Shown here piece after piece: positions 12,601-24,000 of a stretch of 64,000 bases of DNA. The stretch spans positions 117,501 to 181,500 of the forward strand of contig CAJNDS010002749.1 in the NCBI GenBank assembly GCA_905221605.1. Reading direction: 5' to 3'. Under the pieces are notes generated by a model. It had not been told where the DNA came from. It worked only from the letters and a program-made list of their open reading frames with translations, and did no database searches. Position 1 is the first letter of the stretch. Each line of letters begins with the position of its first letter. Origin of the DNA: Symbiodinium natans. Taxonomy: Eukaryota; Sar; Dinophyceae; Suessiales; Symbiodiniaceae. Made by a program: the position numbers and the translations under genes.

Positions 12601-14498
12601 CGAATTCTCGACATGAGCCTGTGGCTCTTGGAAAAACTTGGCCAACTTGTTTAGGCTCCGAGCCTGCAGGGGGGGTTTCAGGGCTGTGCAAGATGTCATG
12701 CGAGGTTTCGCAACCCAGATAGCAGAAACCTCCGCCCTAAACCCCTGAGCCCAAACCCCCTATTTAAACCCCCTAAACCCTAAACCCCAAACCCTAAACC
12801 CCAAACCCTAAACCCTAACCCCCCCCCCCCCCGCCCCCCGAAGGGCCGTCAGCGAGGGAGCGCAGGCGTCGCTCTGCGCCACATAGGCACAGCTGGAGCG
12901 GAAGAGCGTGGCGTCCTCAGAACTTTCGGCCGCGAGGGAGGGGGGGGGGGGTGGAAGGACACAAAGTTCAGAAGGACATTGAGGCGTTGAGGGTTTAGAG
13001 TTTAGGGTTTAGGCTTAGGGTTCAGGGCTTAGGGCCGTTTAGGGCTTAAGGTTTTTTTTTGGCCGCCTGGCTGATGTTTTAGGGTTTCGGGTTTTGGGTT
13101 TAGGCGCCAGGGGGACATTGGACATTGTTTCCAAGTCAAGTGACCCCTGTGAGGCTCGTGCTGGGCCCCGAGACCTTGCGATCCGGTTTGGGGTTTAGGG
13201 TTGAGGGTTGCGGGTTTAGGGTTAGGGTTTAGGGTTTAAGATTTGTTCAGAATCCCCAGCATTTGGGGCTAAGGATCATGGACCTTCCAAAACGAGAGTC
13301 ATGCAGCAAAAAGGTTTTGCTTTTTAACTTCTTGCATGGCTCTCCCTGATCAGCTGGGAGAGGCTTTATCGCCTGCTTGGTGGGCCTGCCGGTTTATTTT
13401 TCCCCTGATGCCCTACATCATCAATGCCCCCAACCCTACACCCTTGTGCACCAGTTCCGTAAGGCTCTGACCAACTCCTGCCCATTGAGCAGCACCTGCA
13501 GACTGCAGGAATCTTTATCGGAATCCTTGGGGCTTAGAGTGTGGTGTTTGGGTACCAGGGTGTTGGCTGCAGCCGTGTCTACAATGGGGCCTTCTTTTTT
13601 TCCATCTCTGCAGCTACGGCTGCGAGCTGTGATGGCGTGGGCTGGCTAGGCTATAGGCTGCTGAATACGCGGGCGTGGGCTGAAAGCTATGGTTCACTGC
13701 TAATGGCGCCTGCCGGCTACCACGCTCATAGGATAGGTATGGTTGCGTTCATGCCTAGCTTTTAAGCCTCGCAACCCTAGAGGGGCTGCAAAATTAAACA
13801 GCGGTTCTTTTTCTTGGGTTGCTTGGAGGATGCGGTTGTAACAAATGTGAAAGTGCCCTGCTAGATTAGGATTGCAAGGCTGCTCGGGGAGGTGTACAAA
13901 GACGGTCTAAGCCGCAGCGAAGATGCTGGGCCATTCATGCGCGCGAAAAGAAAACACGCGATGCTGGGCTATGCGGGCTGGAGATATCCCGAAACTGCTA
14001 CCAGGATGGCTCACAAAGAACACAGATCCCGCCGAGAAAGAAAGAATGGTAGGAGCGGCTTGCGCTTCGCTCAAACTGAGGGCTTAACAAAAACCTGGCA
14101 AGAGCACCCTCGACGAAGGGCCTGACCGGCTCTTCTTCCAGGGCGTGGCTCCAGCGCGACCTTTGCTTCGAACTCAAAGACACAAGCGAAGAAGGTCGGT
14201 TCCTACCTTTACGTCGAATTCGAAAAAAAGCAGGCAAAGAAGGAACCCGCAACTTAATGCATCAATGCGAGAAACCCCTTTTCCTCGTAATAAGTGGCAA
14301 AATGAAGTAGTATATATATATATATATCCCCCCTGCCATTACTTCAAGTCTGGGCCCGGAAACCCGCGATGGCTGGGAACCCTAAACCCTAAACCCTAAA
14401 CCCTAAACCCTGGTGCCGGGTGGTTCCCAGAACTGCCGAGCCACGCTGTCCAGCAGTGTGGTCTTCCCTGCTCCCGATCCACCTATGATGGCCAGGAC
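2270..14498 (-). CDS. ABCG-family half-transporter, many tiny exons
   Basis: ATP-driven membrane exporter of the ABCG (white/BCRP) type, with the nucleotide-binding domain before the membrane domain. Exons in gene order: about 14411-14498, 12847-12915, 12450-12489, 12206-12237, 11940-12010, 11501-11531, 11271-11303, 10807-10851, 10214-10268, 9900-9936, about 8551-8620, 7528-7551, about 7066-7130, 5207-5247, 3784-3844, 2973-3008, about 2530-2608 and about 2275-2307. The joined reading gives Walker A, signature, Walker B, H-loop, the NPAE segment and the first membrane helices in the family order. Donors are GT, GC or GA. Both ends are missing: exons before Walker A and after the YWVGL segment were not found, and a piece between Walker A and 12915 and one between 8551 and 7551 may also be missed. 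The substrate cannot be inferred. Confidence 0.85.
3506..3605. repeat. CCCTAAA array
   Basis: About 13 units of the telomere-type motif with two 8-base variants. Confidence 0.95.
4555..4808. repeat. long CCCTAAA array
   Basis: About 36 nearly perfect units, the longest in the window, within an ABCG intron. Confidence 0.97.
5311..5588. mobile_element. 278-base inverted-repeat element
   Basis: TTAATGTTGACTTCGCATTA at the left and TAATGTGAAGTCAACATTA at the right are inverses with one change. 'ctggattttataattg' is repeated inside. The AATGTTG word is shared with the ends of 8793-9723. It lies between ABCG exon 5207-5247 and the upstream exon. Confidence 0.75.
6461..6550. repeat. CCCCTAAA variant array
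   Basis: About 11 units with a four-C variant (8-base period), separate from the 7-base arrays near it. Confidence 0.92.
6720..7027. repeat. facing TTTAGGG and CCCTAAA arrays
   Basis: TTTAGGG at 6720-6823 is followed by CCCTAAA at 6894-7020, a large inverted repeat with a 70-base loop. Confidence 0.92.
7045..7147. repeat. 14-base inverted repeat around an ABCG exon
   Basis: CCGGTAGCGGCGCG at 7045-7058 and its perfect inverse at 7134-7147 enclose the exon ending at 7130. Confidence 0.9.
7148..7250. repeat. TTTAGGG array
   Basis: About nine units followed by TTTCGGG variants; starts at the intron side of the 7066-7130 exon. Confidence 0.9.
8892..9490. repeat. tandem duplication, unit about 265-269 bases
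   Basis: Units 8892-9160 and 9161-9425 are almost identical, and a third begins at 9426 and breaks off near 9525. Each starts AAGTTTTTT and contains CCACGGGCCGGTCAGACTG. It is internal to the element 8793-9723. Confidence 0.88.
9655..9694. repeat. G homopolymer
   Basis: About 38 G in a row inside the element 8793-9723. Similar runs are at 31557-31578 and 31637-31655 (G), and 10767-10790, 12819-12838 and 36184-36202 (C). Confidence 0.9.
10890..11025. repeat. TTTAGGGG variant array
   Basis: Mixed 7- and 8-base units beside the Walker B exon. Confidence 0.9.
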
Positions 14499-14547
14499 CT
14501 GGCGTTTCTAGGGTTTAGGGTTTAGGGTTGCTGAATGACAAAACTAT

Positions 14548-14655
14548 ACTCCCCTTAGAACCTTAATACAAATAATATTGTTAGTACCCTCTGGGGTTTT
14601 ATATGAACAAAAAGAATTCCCAAGAAGGATATATATATATATATATATAGAAAAA
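14548..14655. mobile_element. introner-like copy, family C
   Basis: ACTCCCCTTAGAACC start and AATTCCCAAGAAGGATAT end as in family C, the right end expanded by TA repeats. Located just upstream of the Walker A exon. Confidence 0.7.
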
Positions 14656-17600
14656 GCACATTACTTCACAGGCTATAATTATGGCTATGGCCCAAGACTT
14701 GTCGCGGGTTCCGAGTTTTTGTTTTCGAGTTTTGGCAATATTTACCACAAGGTGCCTACCTAAAGTCTCAGGCCAGGTTGAACTGAAACCAAGCGCTCGT
14801 CTTCAGGAATGTATGATGAAACGCTCCTCCAAATAATGACGTGGCTCACATGGCCTCTCCACTGCGAACGTGCGCAGTGATGTTCTTGAGGAGGTCCTGC
14901 TTTACTGTTACACCGCAGGTTCAGGGGCCGCATGCGTCGGTTACTTCCATGAACTGATATGCCACGGGATTGGCAACAGCATGTTGCAAGCATGTTGTCA
15001 TGCACATGCTGTGGGCGCAGCATCGCACAGCGCAAAAGAATGTCCGCAATCCAACACCACTCAAGGTTCTGGTCCTAAACACAAACCTGGACAACCTTGT
15101 TGCTCCTTGCAGGCTTTCTTTGGTTGCGCACCTTTTCCACCATCCCCACACCTAGCTCGATCTTCGTAAACGTTCAACACAAGTCCGCTCTCCTTGAAAC
15201 CTGCCAAGGAGCCCAAACCTGAAAGTATCCTGACTTCGTTTTCTGCTGCACACAAATGCGCTCGGGCTCCTTCCGCGCGCCCCTGGGCAAGCTCGGGCAT
15301 TAAGAATCCCAACTCAATGGTCTTGTCAAGGCTGAGCCATCCAAAGGTTGCTTTGAGATGCAGTGGGCGTCTAGGCACACTCAGAAATAGGACCATGATT
15401 CATGATCATGATCCCAAACCCGGCCTGCTCTCCACAAAGAAGTCCAAGTTGCCTTGGGTTGTCGTAAGAAGGCACGTCTCACAGGCTGTGCTGCTTCATC
15501 GTCGTATCACCTAAGTCTATAGGGCGGTAACAAGTCCAAACGCTTGTCACCTTAAAGCACATGTCCTGACAAGCGATCCCAGGTTGCAAGTGTTTTTTTC
15601 CAGGGGGCTAGAACCAAACCACTCTTGGTTGAAACATGCTGCAACGCAAGCTGCTGAATGCTTAAATGATGACCTCTGGCTCCCAAATCGCAGCAGAATG
15701 CGTTTTCATATTCGAGGATGAAGCGCGCGCAACTGTCGTCACGGAGCCTTGTTTGTTGTTCACGTCTGAAGAGAGCCACGACGATGAAACGCGTGGGGAT
15801 GTGAATAAAAACAAGACCGTCAAAAAAGCGAGCGAGCGAAAGAGACAGAGAGAGCGGGAGAGAGAGAGAGAGAGAGACAACATGATACTGATACTTCGGA
15901 TCTCATGCCGTGCACTACGTCCCCTTTGCTCGCCGTGTAGGTGACACGCGTCTGTCGCAGCCCCTGCAATTGGAGACTATTGCTCTTGCAAATGCCATCG
16001 ACAAAACGCAGCCAGAGAAAAATATTCCTGAATGCGTTAGGACAACGATCGAAAGTCGCAAACATTCTAATTTTCTGCTGACTGGAAAAGCCCGCTTTGC
16101 AGCAAGGTTGCGTATCCGCAATTCTGCGTCCTGTGCGCAACACCAACAAACTCGGCACCTGCTCCGCAAACCTCCCGTGTGGCTTTATGGCACTGGAAAC
16201 CGACGTGTGAAAAACGCCAAACCGTCCCAAGCTAAACGTATAAGCCCGGATGAAAACCCCTGATCCCTTGGCGACTCCTCAGCCACGAAGCTTGATGAAC
16301 TGGGCCGCCTGAGTTGTGCATCTTGCGCTTGCAATATGGAACGCAACCTCCCTTCGCAACCATCGGAAGCAAAGCACGTGCGGCCCTCATATTCATCATG
16401 TCCACCAGTAAGCTGCCGACTTCGTGCCGTAGCCTTTTCCGGCCTGAGAAACAACGTTGCGTTTTTGGGGCGTGCCATCGCTCAAGTCCTACACATGCAT
16501 GAGTATAGCCAGCAAACTTTACGTACTTGTTGCTACGGATTCTCGTGCCTACGCAGGCCTATATGGTGCAGCCGGTAGCCGTTTCAGTAGCCATAGCCGT
16601 AGTAGCAACAGCAGCAACAGCAGCAACCACAGCAGCAGGCCGCAGCCATCGACAGGTCAGTGCAAAGCGATACGCAGCGGCAACGCGGCTCGCTGTTCGA
16701 TCATCTGGGCATGACTGTGCGACGTTCTGCTTTCCACCGACACGGCGCTCCCCGACACCAACGGCCAAAGGAATTCAGAGCATCGTGTGCGCGCACTCGT
16801 GCCACCGGAAGGTTCCCAGACTGCTCTGCGGCAGGCGCTACAAGCATTCACAAGGCCACACCGTTGAAGGTTGCGGCCGAGTTATAGTTGTGTGATATGG
16901 AACCGTCAAAGCTTCGCACAAGCGAACCAGCACGGCCACCCGTCCGACATGCCGTTGCTAAGCTGGTCGTCCTGCTTTGTTCTGCCTTGGCCCAGATCCG
17001 TCCCCTTCGTTTCTCGTTTTCTTGAGGTTTTCCGAGAAACCCTTGCGTTGGGGTTTCGAGCTGTTTTTGGCTGCAGGAACCGTACTGCCGCACCGAGATT
17101 TGTGAAATCTAAGCATGGAGTTGCGCTACATCAACACAGCGACAGCCTGCAAAGGCAATGATAAAATATTTTCCAACACAACCATGCGCCTGCTCGGCTT
17201 CAAGCGCACAGGCTCCATGAGCATGCACAGCGAATGCACCGATATGCACCGATGCAACATCCCCAACAAAAGCATCTCCTGCTGGTGCCCAGCTTGCTAC
17301 CGGCACCACTAGCGCATGGCAACGTGCCTTGTGCTAGCGCAGTGCGGCGCAGGCATTTGCAGGTGACCATGTGCATCCGTGAGCCTACGCCTCTTGCAAA
17401 CAATCGTTACGCCCCTGCGGAAAAAGCATCAGGCTCCGCACTAGGCTTCCACCCCCATACCATGAATGGGATGAGAAAAAAATGCTGTTGCACGTGGCGT
17501 GGGGAAGTGGCGATACTAATTCGATCGACCTGCTGAGAACTGACGCAATACCTCGATACAGCTGGGGCTGTTGGCTGCCTTCAGCTGTGGCCAACGAGAT

Positions 17601-18720
17601 GGCTGGGTGATCTCAACCTTCGTTTGGTGGTCGAATTCGGACATTGTTTGACCTCAGCTGGGTTGTTCAAGCCCTTTCAAAGCAATCGCCAATGTTCCAT
17701 TGCTCCGCTCCCTTTCTCCGTAGATCTCTGTAGGAATTACGGGCTCTGCACAGCGCGCAACGGCGCGAAATCGTTTTCGGACTTCGTCCCACCTGCGATA
17801 TGCGATATGCCCCAAGGTTTGCCCCCTCGCTGCATGCTGGCAGATCCCATCTGCATTGCTTTTGAAGAAGCACGGATCTGTTCGCTGCTCCATGCATTCC
17901 AGCCGCCTAGACTTCGGATATGTACAAACTTGCACACTTGCCCGAGGAAACCCTGTCCTAAAGCGTACAATACACCTGAAAAACAATAGAAGCAAACTAT
18001 AGCAAACCCCTAGGAAAGTCCACTACTGTAAAGCAAACGTGCGCAACACATGAAAGTCGCCGAAAGTCCAGAAGGCAAACGTCGTGTTGCCTCGTCGATG
18101 GCTTCGAGAGGCGGCGTCGGCATGGCTCTATGCACACTCTATCTTCAACACATTTCACGCAACGATCTCTGGCAACTGGGGATCTAGGGTTTAGGATTTA
18201 GAGTTTTGGGTTTGGCATTTTGGTGCTTGTGGCGGGGGGAGGGCGCGTTGTTCTTCTGTTCATGACAATTACGGCGCTTGTCAAATCTGCAAAGTTGCCT
18301 GACAAGTCGCCGCTGACATGTTAGACCACAAAGCTTTGATTGGCCAAGCAGCAAGCATCATCATGATGGACCCAGCAGAAAAAATCACAGACATTCCACA
18401 TACCACATACGCCACTCATCTAATATCTGCCATCAACCACACCAGCAGCAGCAACATGCACCAAGTCGCGAACCCACCATGTGTGCCTGAAATCGTAAGC
18501 CGCTGCAACACAAGTACAGAAACAATGCGCGATCAGCCCTCCCGATTTGAATCAAAAAACGCACATCGGAAAAGACCAAGCCTATGTCGGGCCCGGGGGG
18601 GGGAATAAAACAACACCGGCAACGCGACTCAGCTGAGACACACGCGGCTCTGCCACGCCAGCACCTACGCAACTGCGTGTGGCTCTGCGACGCCGACAAC
18701 CCCCACTTCTCCGTGAAGCG
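14550..18720. other. repeat-poor stretch without recognised gene
   Basis: This stretch almost lacks the TTTAGGG motif that fills its surroundings. Many short frames occur on both strands, none with a family motif I recognise. It contains an introner-like element at its left end, AG-rich runs near 15827-15880, TA runs near 14630-14650 and AGC-rich trinucleotide runs near 16590-16650. One or more ABCG exons coding for the part before Walker A should lie here or further right, but I could not find them. Confidence 0.5.
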
Positions 18721-18722
18721 CC

Positions 18723-19118
18723 TCACGTCGGCGCGTCTCGCGCCACCAGCTCCGAGCTCTTGAGCGTTGTGTGAGCAACCCGTCGACGTCGGGTCGGGTT
18801 CATGTCCTTTTGGACCAAGTACGAGTAACTGAGTAACTTGGTTCGAACTTGGGGCGCGGTGCACGATGTGCCCGGCGGTGCGCAGCGGCGCGGCGGGTGA
18901 GGAATGTCCCGCCGGCTCCATCCGGCTCCCACGAACCACAGCCCCGCACGGCCCCCGCGCGGCGGCACTCGTGCGGACCCAGTGGTCGGCGGTCTGCGTG
19001 CCCATGCCCAGTGCAGTGCGTCTTGGAAATCAGCCTGCCGCGCCAAATGCTTCAGGCAGCGCGTCACCGGGTCCTCGACGTGCTCCCAGCGCGGGGCTCG
19101 CGGTAGTCGCCTTTTCAT
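18723..19118 (-). CDS. candidate 5' exon upstream of the ABCG gene
   Basis: An open frame of 131 codons in a GC-rich island starts with an ATG at 19118, about 700 bases downstream of the biotin-enzyme stop and upstream of the ABCG exons on the same strand. It begins MKRRLPRAPRWEHVEDPVTR and is rich in Arg and Pro. Position and composition fit a first exon, but it shares no motif with ABCG proteins and its donor was not identified. Overlapping open frames on the other strand show that GC bias alone can keep frames open here. Confidence 0.25.
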   Translation of the reverse strand: MKRRLPRAPRWEHVEDPVTRCLKHLARQADFQDALHWAWARRPPTTGSARVPPRGGRAGLWFVGAGWSRRDIPHPPRRCAPPGTSCTAPQVRTKLLSYSYLVQKDMNPTRRRRVAHTTLKSSELVARDAPT

Positions 19119-19189
19119 GCATGGTCAATGATATTCAGCGCGTGACAGCTTTCCCTTGGCGAGGGAGTCATGAGGGTCATTTTGACTAG

Positions 19190-19822
19190 GAGGGTGGTGG
19201 GCAAGCCCGCAGCCCCGAACTGCCCTACTCACTTGCGCAGGCAGTCAGCCTGCGCCTGCCATGCCACTCCAGGCCCACCCTGATATACATCACTGAACTA
19301 GCTCATACTCAAACACAAGTCAATATTTTAAATGCTATGGACCAGCGGGCAGTGACCCAGGGACATGATAAGATCACACTGTATTCCCCGCCCGAACCAT
19401 ATCAGCACTTTCCAATCAGCCTTAAACAGAACCCTTGTCCTGACGGAAAATGATAACATCCATAAAAAAAACGCAATCTACCTTGGTTTCTGTTAATCCA
19501 ATGTTTGTCTCCGCATCTCCTTTGCGAAGCGGAATGCGAAAGCGGGTCTGGCGTACCTAACGTTTCCGGCCCAGCGCCAGTTGAAAATCAGTCACCTTTG
19601 TGCAAGATCGAACTGGCTAGCTGGCCGGGGGGGTAGCGCCGAGGGAAAGCTGCTTTAACTTCCATGTGGATGGCATGCAGTTCTGGCGTTGATTCCGAGG
19701 CCTTTGACATCAATAGGTCACATTATGTCTATGGCCAACTGTGCATAGAATTTCTCCCGAAACAGCATTGCCACATCAACGCCGGAACATAATTTAAATA
19801 TGCCACCAAATCCTATAACTAA
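19190..19822. other. spacer between biotin enzyme and ABCG gene
   Basis: About 630 bases between the stop of the biotin enzyme and the candidate first ABCG exon. No open frame of note, no telomere motif and no recognised poly(A) signal. It probably holds the 3' untranslated region of the biotin enzyme. Confidence 0.5.
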
Positions 19823-21039
19823 TTAGGCGCCAGCACTCAGATCCTCGTGCAGGGCGAGCTTGGCCAACAAAGCTCCATCCACCACCTGGGGGTGTGGGTT
19901 TAGGGTTTAGGGTTTAGGGTTTAGGGTTTAGGGTTTAGGGTTTAGGGTTTAGGGTTTAGGGTTTAGGGTTTAGGGTTTAGGGTTTAGGGTTTAGGGTTTA
20001 GGGTTTAGGGTTTAGGGGTCCGGTGGTCCCAGTTGTGCTGTATTTGTGTCTATGCCTAGAAGTAGAAGGAGTTTTTTTCTTTTTTTTTGGGTCTAGATCG
20101 GGGGGGTCCCTTGAGCATATGCACCTCGGCTTCCATGGCGACGCACACCTCCTTGATGATGCCGTCCCCCGGGGCCCTCACCAGGACCTCTTCTGCTTTT
20201 GCTACCCCTGGCAGAACCCCAGGTTGGCTGTTTTTATAGGGCATGTCCTTAGAGACTTCGCCTTTGAATCAGAAGACTAGAGAATACCCAAAGGCTCCTA
20301 TGTAGTAGTATACAAGAAGCCCCTATCACTAACCCAAAAAGAACTACATTGGAGCCTTTAGGTAAGCAACAACAACCACTGCTAGACGATGGTAGCTTTG
20401 GAAGTGCCAGGAGCCTCCATCTTCATGGCCACGACCGTGAAAAGCAGGTCGTCCTTCTTCACCTTTCCGGTTTTGGGCGGGTTTACGAAAATAAGGGGGG
20501 GTACCTTATTAAGGTCCTTCTTCTAAGGGAATCCTACTCTCTTTTGTGGAGGTCTACAGGAGTAGGGGACCCCGAAATTCGTAAACCACCATTCCTGAAA
20601 ACTCAGGCAATCCAGGGGTCCCCTTCATTCACACCACAAAGCGTGACAGCCCTCCTTGTGCTTGTACGCTTCCTCCAGTCCTTGTGATTATACAAACTAT
20701 ATATTACAACGCTTACTTTAAGGATCCTCAACATACTATAATCGTAAATAGAAGGATCCCCAGCATAGACGATAGTTCTCACTATACGGAAAATCTTATT
20801 CTCCTGAGGATGAGGATCGTCGAAGATGTCGAAATCCCCGCCAGAAACATTGATATTACTGATTATACGGACGCCTCATCTTCGGAACCCCGTCCACCCC
20901 CAAACTCTAAACCCTAAACCCTAAACCCTAAACCCCAACCCCCCCCAGCGGACCTCGGCGCCTTCCTTGACCGCCGTGCGGATGACTCCGGGCAGAGGGC
21001 AGGCCACGTGGGCGTTGTTCGCAGGGTCCGCCATGGGAC
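19823..21039 (-). other. biotin carrier (BCCP) domain and C-terminus
   Basis: Four exons (20954-21039, 20415-20462, 20125-20187, 19823-19885) join to a biotinyl domain: [16 protein letters not shown], then [15 protein letters not shown] with the biotin-accepting Lys of the A-M-K-M motif, then [20 protein letters not shown], and finally [20 protein letters not shown] followed by a TAA at 19823-19825. The last exon sits right beside a long TTTAGGG array (19894-20016) which forms the end of the last intron. The domain is the normal C-terminus of pyruvate carboxylase and of transcarboxylase-type fusions. Confidence 0.92.
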
Positions 21040-24000
21040 CTGAAGAAAGACACGTGACGAGGCTCACGAAACATGACGCCCACGAGCTGTTGCTCTAATG
21101 TAAGCACGTAGCAAAAAAAAACAACTTCGGGTTCCTTGTTACTTTTAAGCCTCGGGTAGAGATGCTTGTTTACCAAAGACATGGGACCTGCGTAGGACAG
21201 GGTCTTCGGCGGGTCTTTGATGCAGACCTGGTAGGTGACGCCGTCCACGAGCCACTCGCAAGTTCTCATGTCCCGCTCCAAAGGCCCCACGCGGGTCAGC
21301 TGGATGCTGGCCGTCGTCTTCCTTGGGGACGAGTTATGAACACTAAAAGGGTTTATGGCTCCTGTACCGTAATAGGACTTATAGTAGTATAGGGTATAGG
21401 GTATAGGACCCCAAATTTCGGGTCCTTAATAGTAATTATAGTAGTATAGGGTATGGGACCCCAACTTTACTTAATAGGAATTATAGTAGTATAGGGTATG
21501 GGACCCCAATTTTAGGATTCTTTTCCCCAAGGCTCGACAGAGACGCGTCGTCCTTGGCCTCAGCTTCCAGGAGGTTGGGCCCGGGAACTTCGAACTCGAT
21601 GGCCTCATTCCTTTGGGCAAAGGAGCTTCTACAAAAAGGGTTTAGGGTTTAGGGTTTAGGGTTTGGGGTCTCATTCCTTGGGCACCAAATGAATCCCCAA
21701 AAAATTGAGGTCGTATACCCTTTACTCCTATACTATACTCTGAACCAAAAACACTTTTAGGGCTGAGGTCATATACACTATACTACTCTATGATTCCTAC
21801 GCATGGTATATGAACCATATAAACCCTTTGAGGGCTCGTTTGAAGCCTAAACCCTAAACCCTAAACCCTAAACCCTAAACCCTAAACCCTAAACCCTAAA
21901 CCCTAAACCCGAGGTTCACATTCAAGCCGTAGAAGAAGGCCGGGGTTGGCAAACACGTGGCCAGAGGCCCTGCTTTGGCCAGGTGCTTCATGTAGTCCCG
22001 GAACACCCCTGGGTACCTATACTTTCCCTTAGAAGCTTAATAAAAAATAATATGTTCATTGCCCTCTTCGGTTCTTTATATAAACAAGATTCAAAAAAAT
22101 AGTTCCCAAGGGGGAGATGGGTACATCAGGAAGGCATTCAGGTCCTCACTTGATGCCTCCATGCCAAACTCCTCCTTCATGGCCGCCTTCACCTTCTCGA
22201 AATCCTCCGGAGCGAGGGTGTCGCCCGGTCTGCCTTCCATAGGCTTCAGTTGACCTTTCAGAATGGCTGCTTGCATTCGCTTGGGAAAGCCGAAGTGGGG
22301 CGTCCCCATCTCGCCTCAGGGTTTTCAAGGCCAAGACGCTCACATGGCCACGTGTACGGCCCCCATGACTTGGATCATGTGGCAGAATGGAAACGTGGAA
22401 ATGTTAATGTTTTAATGCTCGAAAACGTGGCCGGGTAGGTCTTAGGAGGGGGGGTGCGCTAGCAGATACATGTACTTCGTGAGCCCAGATATATGTATGT
22501 ACATAGACATAGAGCGTATGTGTGTGCGTGTGTGCGTGCGTGTCTTTGTTTGATATGCACTGTTTTTTTGCAGTACGGGCAAGATTTGCGCCAGAGAGCG
22601 CAGGGCCGGACGTAAGGGAACGCAAAATGGCCCTGTGGCGCTTTCGCGAAAAGATTGTTAATGAGGTCCTAGCGAAGCATGCGCATTTCTTCAGATGTGT
22701 ATTTACATAGCATGACAAGAAAACACGTGAGATACACATGGAAAATGCCACATCGTAGCTACGTACATGCACACACAGAGGCTTCCCATTTGCTGAAATT
22801 CGCATATGCGTACCATGGCTTGGGTCCTGCTGCGGTAGAAGCAAGAGAACGGTTGTTAAGGTTCGGACTTGTGGTTCAGGATTTTCAGGAGCTGGGTTCT
22901 AGGGCTTCGGGATTTTGTGCTCGCAGTTAAAGAGCCCTTGAGGATAAGAGTTTGGGACTCCTTTGGCCCCCAGGCCGCCTCGGGCAAGCTCAATGGCGCT
23001 TTGTGGCCACTGCAGGGACTGCATCTTTGGGATGTTGTCGAAGTCCTGAGTTCCACCGAGAATGTGGTCCCTTTTGGGGTTTAGGGTTTAGGGTTTAGGG
23101 TTTTAGGGCGTTTGTTGCCTAAGCTTTGAGGGTTGGAGGGTTGAGGGTTTAGGGCCCTAGAACAGGGACAAAACGTAAACCTACAATGACATCTTGCAAC
23201 ATCCCTCGTTACATAAACTTCTCCAATCCCAAGGCAACCTTGTGCAACCCAAGCACATCCACTGAATAAACTTAGGCTAGACCTCTATAGCCTTCTGCAA
23301 ACTCTCCGTCGCCCCTCTTCAGGGAGCGGGTTCTCCGAGAAACGGACGGCTCAATGCCTTGCTTCACGAGGAAGAGCGCGATGTCTCCAACTGCCTTTGA
23401 GGAAGGGGTGACCTTCACCTGAGTCTGAGCTTGAGTCTACCAAAAAAGAAAGCAGTCGGTGCTATGAATCGTTTCAGGTACTCAAAAAACCAAAGTATCC
23501 TGGTGCTTTCAAAAAAGCAACGTGCCATGGTCATGTTATCGGGCATGTTGCCTTCTGAAAAGCCAAGAAGAAATGGTATAAATCAAGCCTAGTCGCAATG
23601 TCCCCGCACCACATGTTAACGTCCGCGTACATCTGCAGGACCTTGTCCCAGTTCTTCCCGCCAAGAGAATGGCACTGGGCATACATGTTGGAGTACTGGC
23701 CTCCCGGCACCTCAAAGGGGTTCTGAGCGGTGCCCTCTATCTTCAAAAGATTTCGGGCCCTAAGCCCCGGAAATGTCTAGGGTTGAGGGGTATAGGACGT
23801 AGGGAGGTATAGGGTTTATGGTCTATAGGGCTTCGTGTTCCAGGGTAAGGGGATTTTGAACAAGCAGCCAGAGGGTCTCATTGCCGAAGAACCCTAGGAC
23901 GCCCCTGAACTAGCCCCGGAAGCCCTCTTTTCAGCCCTGTGAGGGGTCCTGGTGCTGGAAAACACGAGCGGTCATCGCCTTCATCCCACTCTCGAAGGGG

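Larger units (their letters stand above)
7066..14498 (-). other. ABCG nucleotide-binding domain exons
   Basis: Motifs read on the minus strand: IIGGSGAGKTTLLD (Walker A, 14411-14498); FRSSCAYVAQSDACAPSLT (Q-loop region, 12847-12915); VRETLQFAASLYQ (12450-12489); VQHLLEECGLDACHD (11940-12010); SGGQRRRVSL (ABC signature, 11501-11531); VELLKRPSVL (11271-11303); VLDEPTSGLDSKAAE (Walker B and D-loop, 10807-10851); AIVELLTGIALANN (10214-10268); TIHQPSSYVFQQ (H-loop, 9900-9936); FDRLLVLAKGRVCYFG (to 8620); PSGVNPAE (7528-7551); FMIRITNADFAEEG (to 7130). The phases agree at nearly every junction I could test. Several exons are only 24 to 45 bases long. All catalytic motifs look intact, so this should be a working ATPase. 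Confidence 0.88.

Noticed and set aside
18433..19005. 190-codon minus-strand frame overlapping the candidate ABCG first exon
   Set aside because: It lies in a different frame of a GC-rich island and has no motif or conserved pattern.
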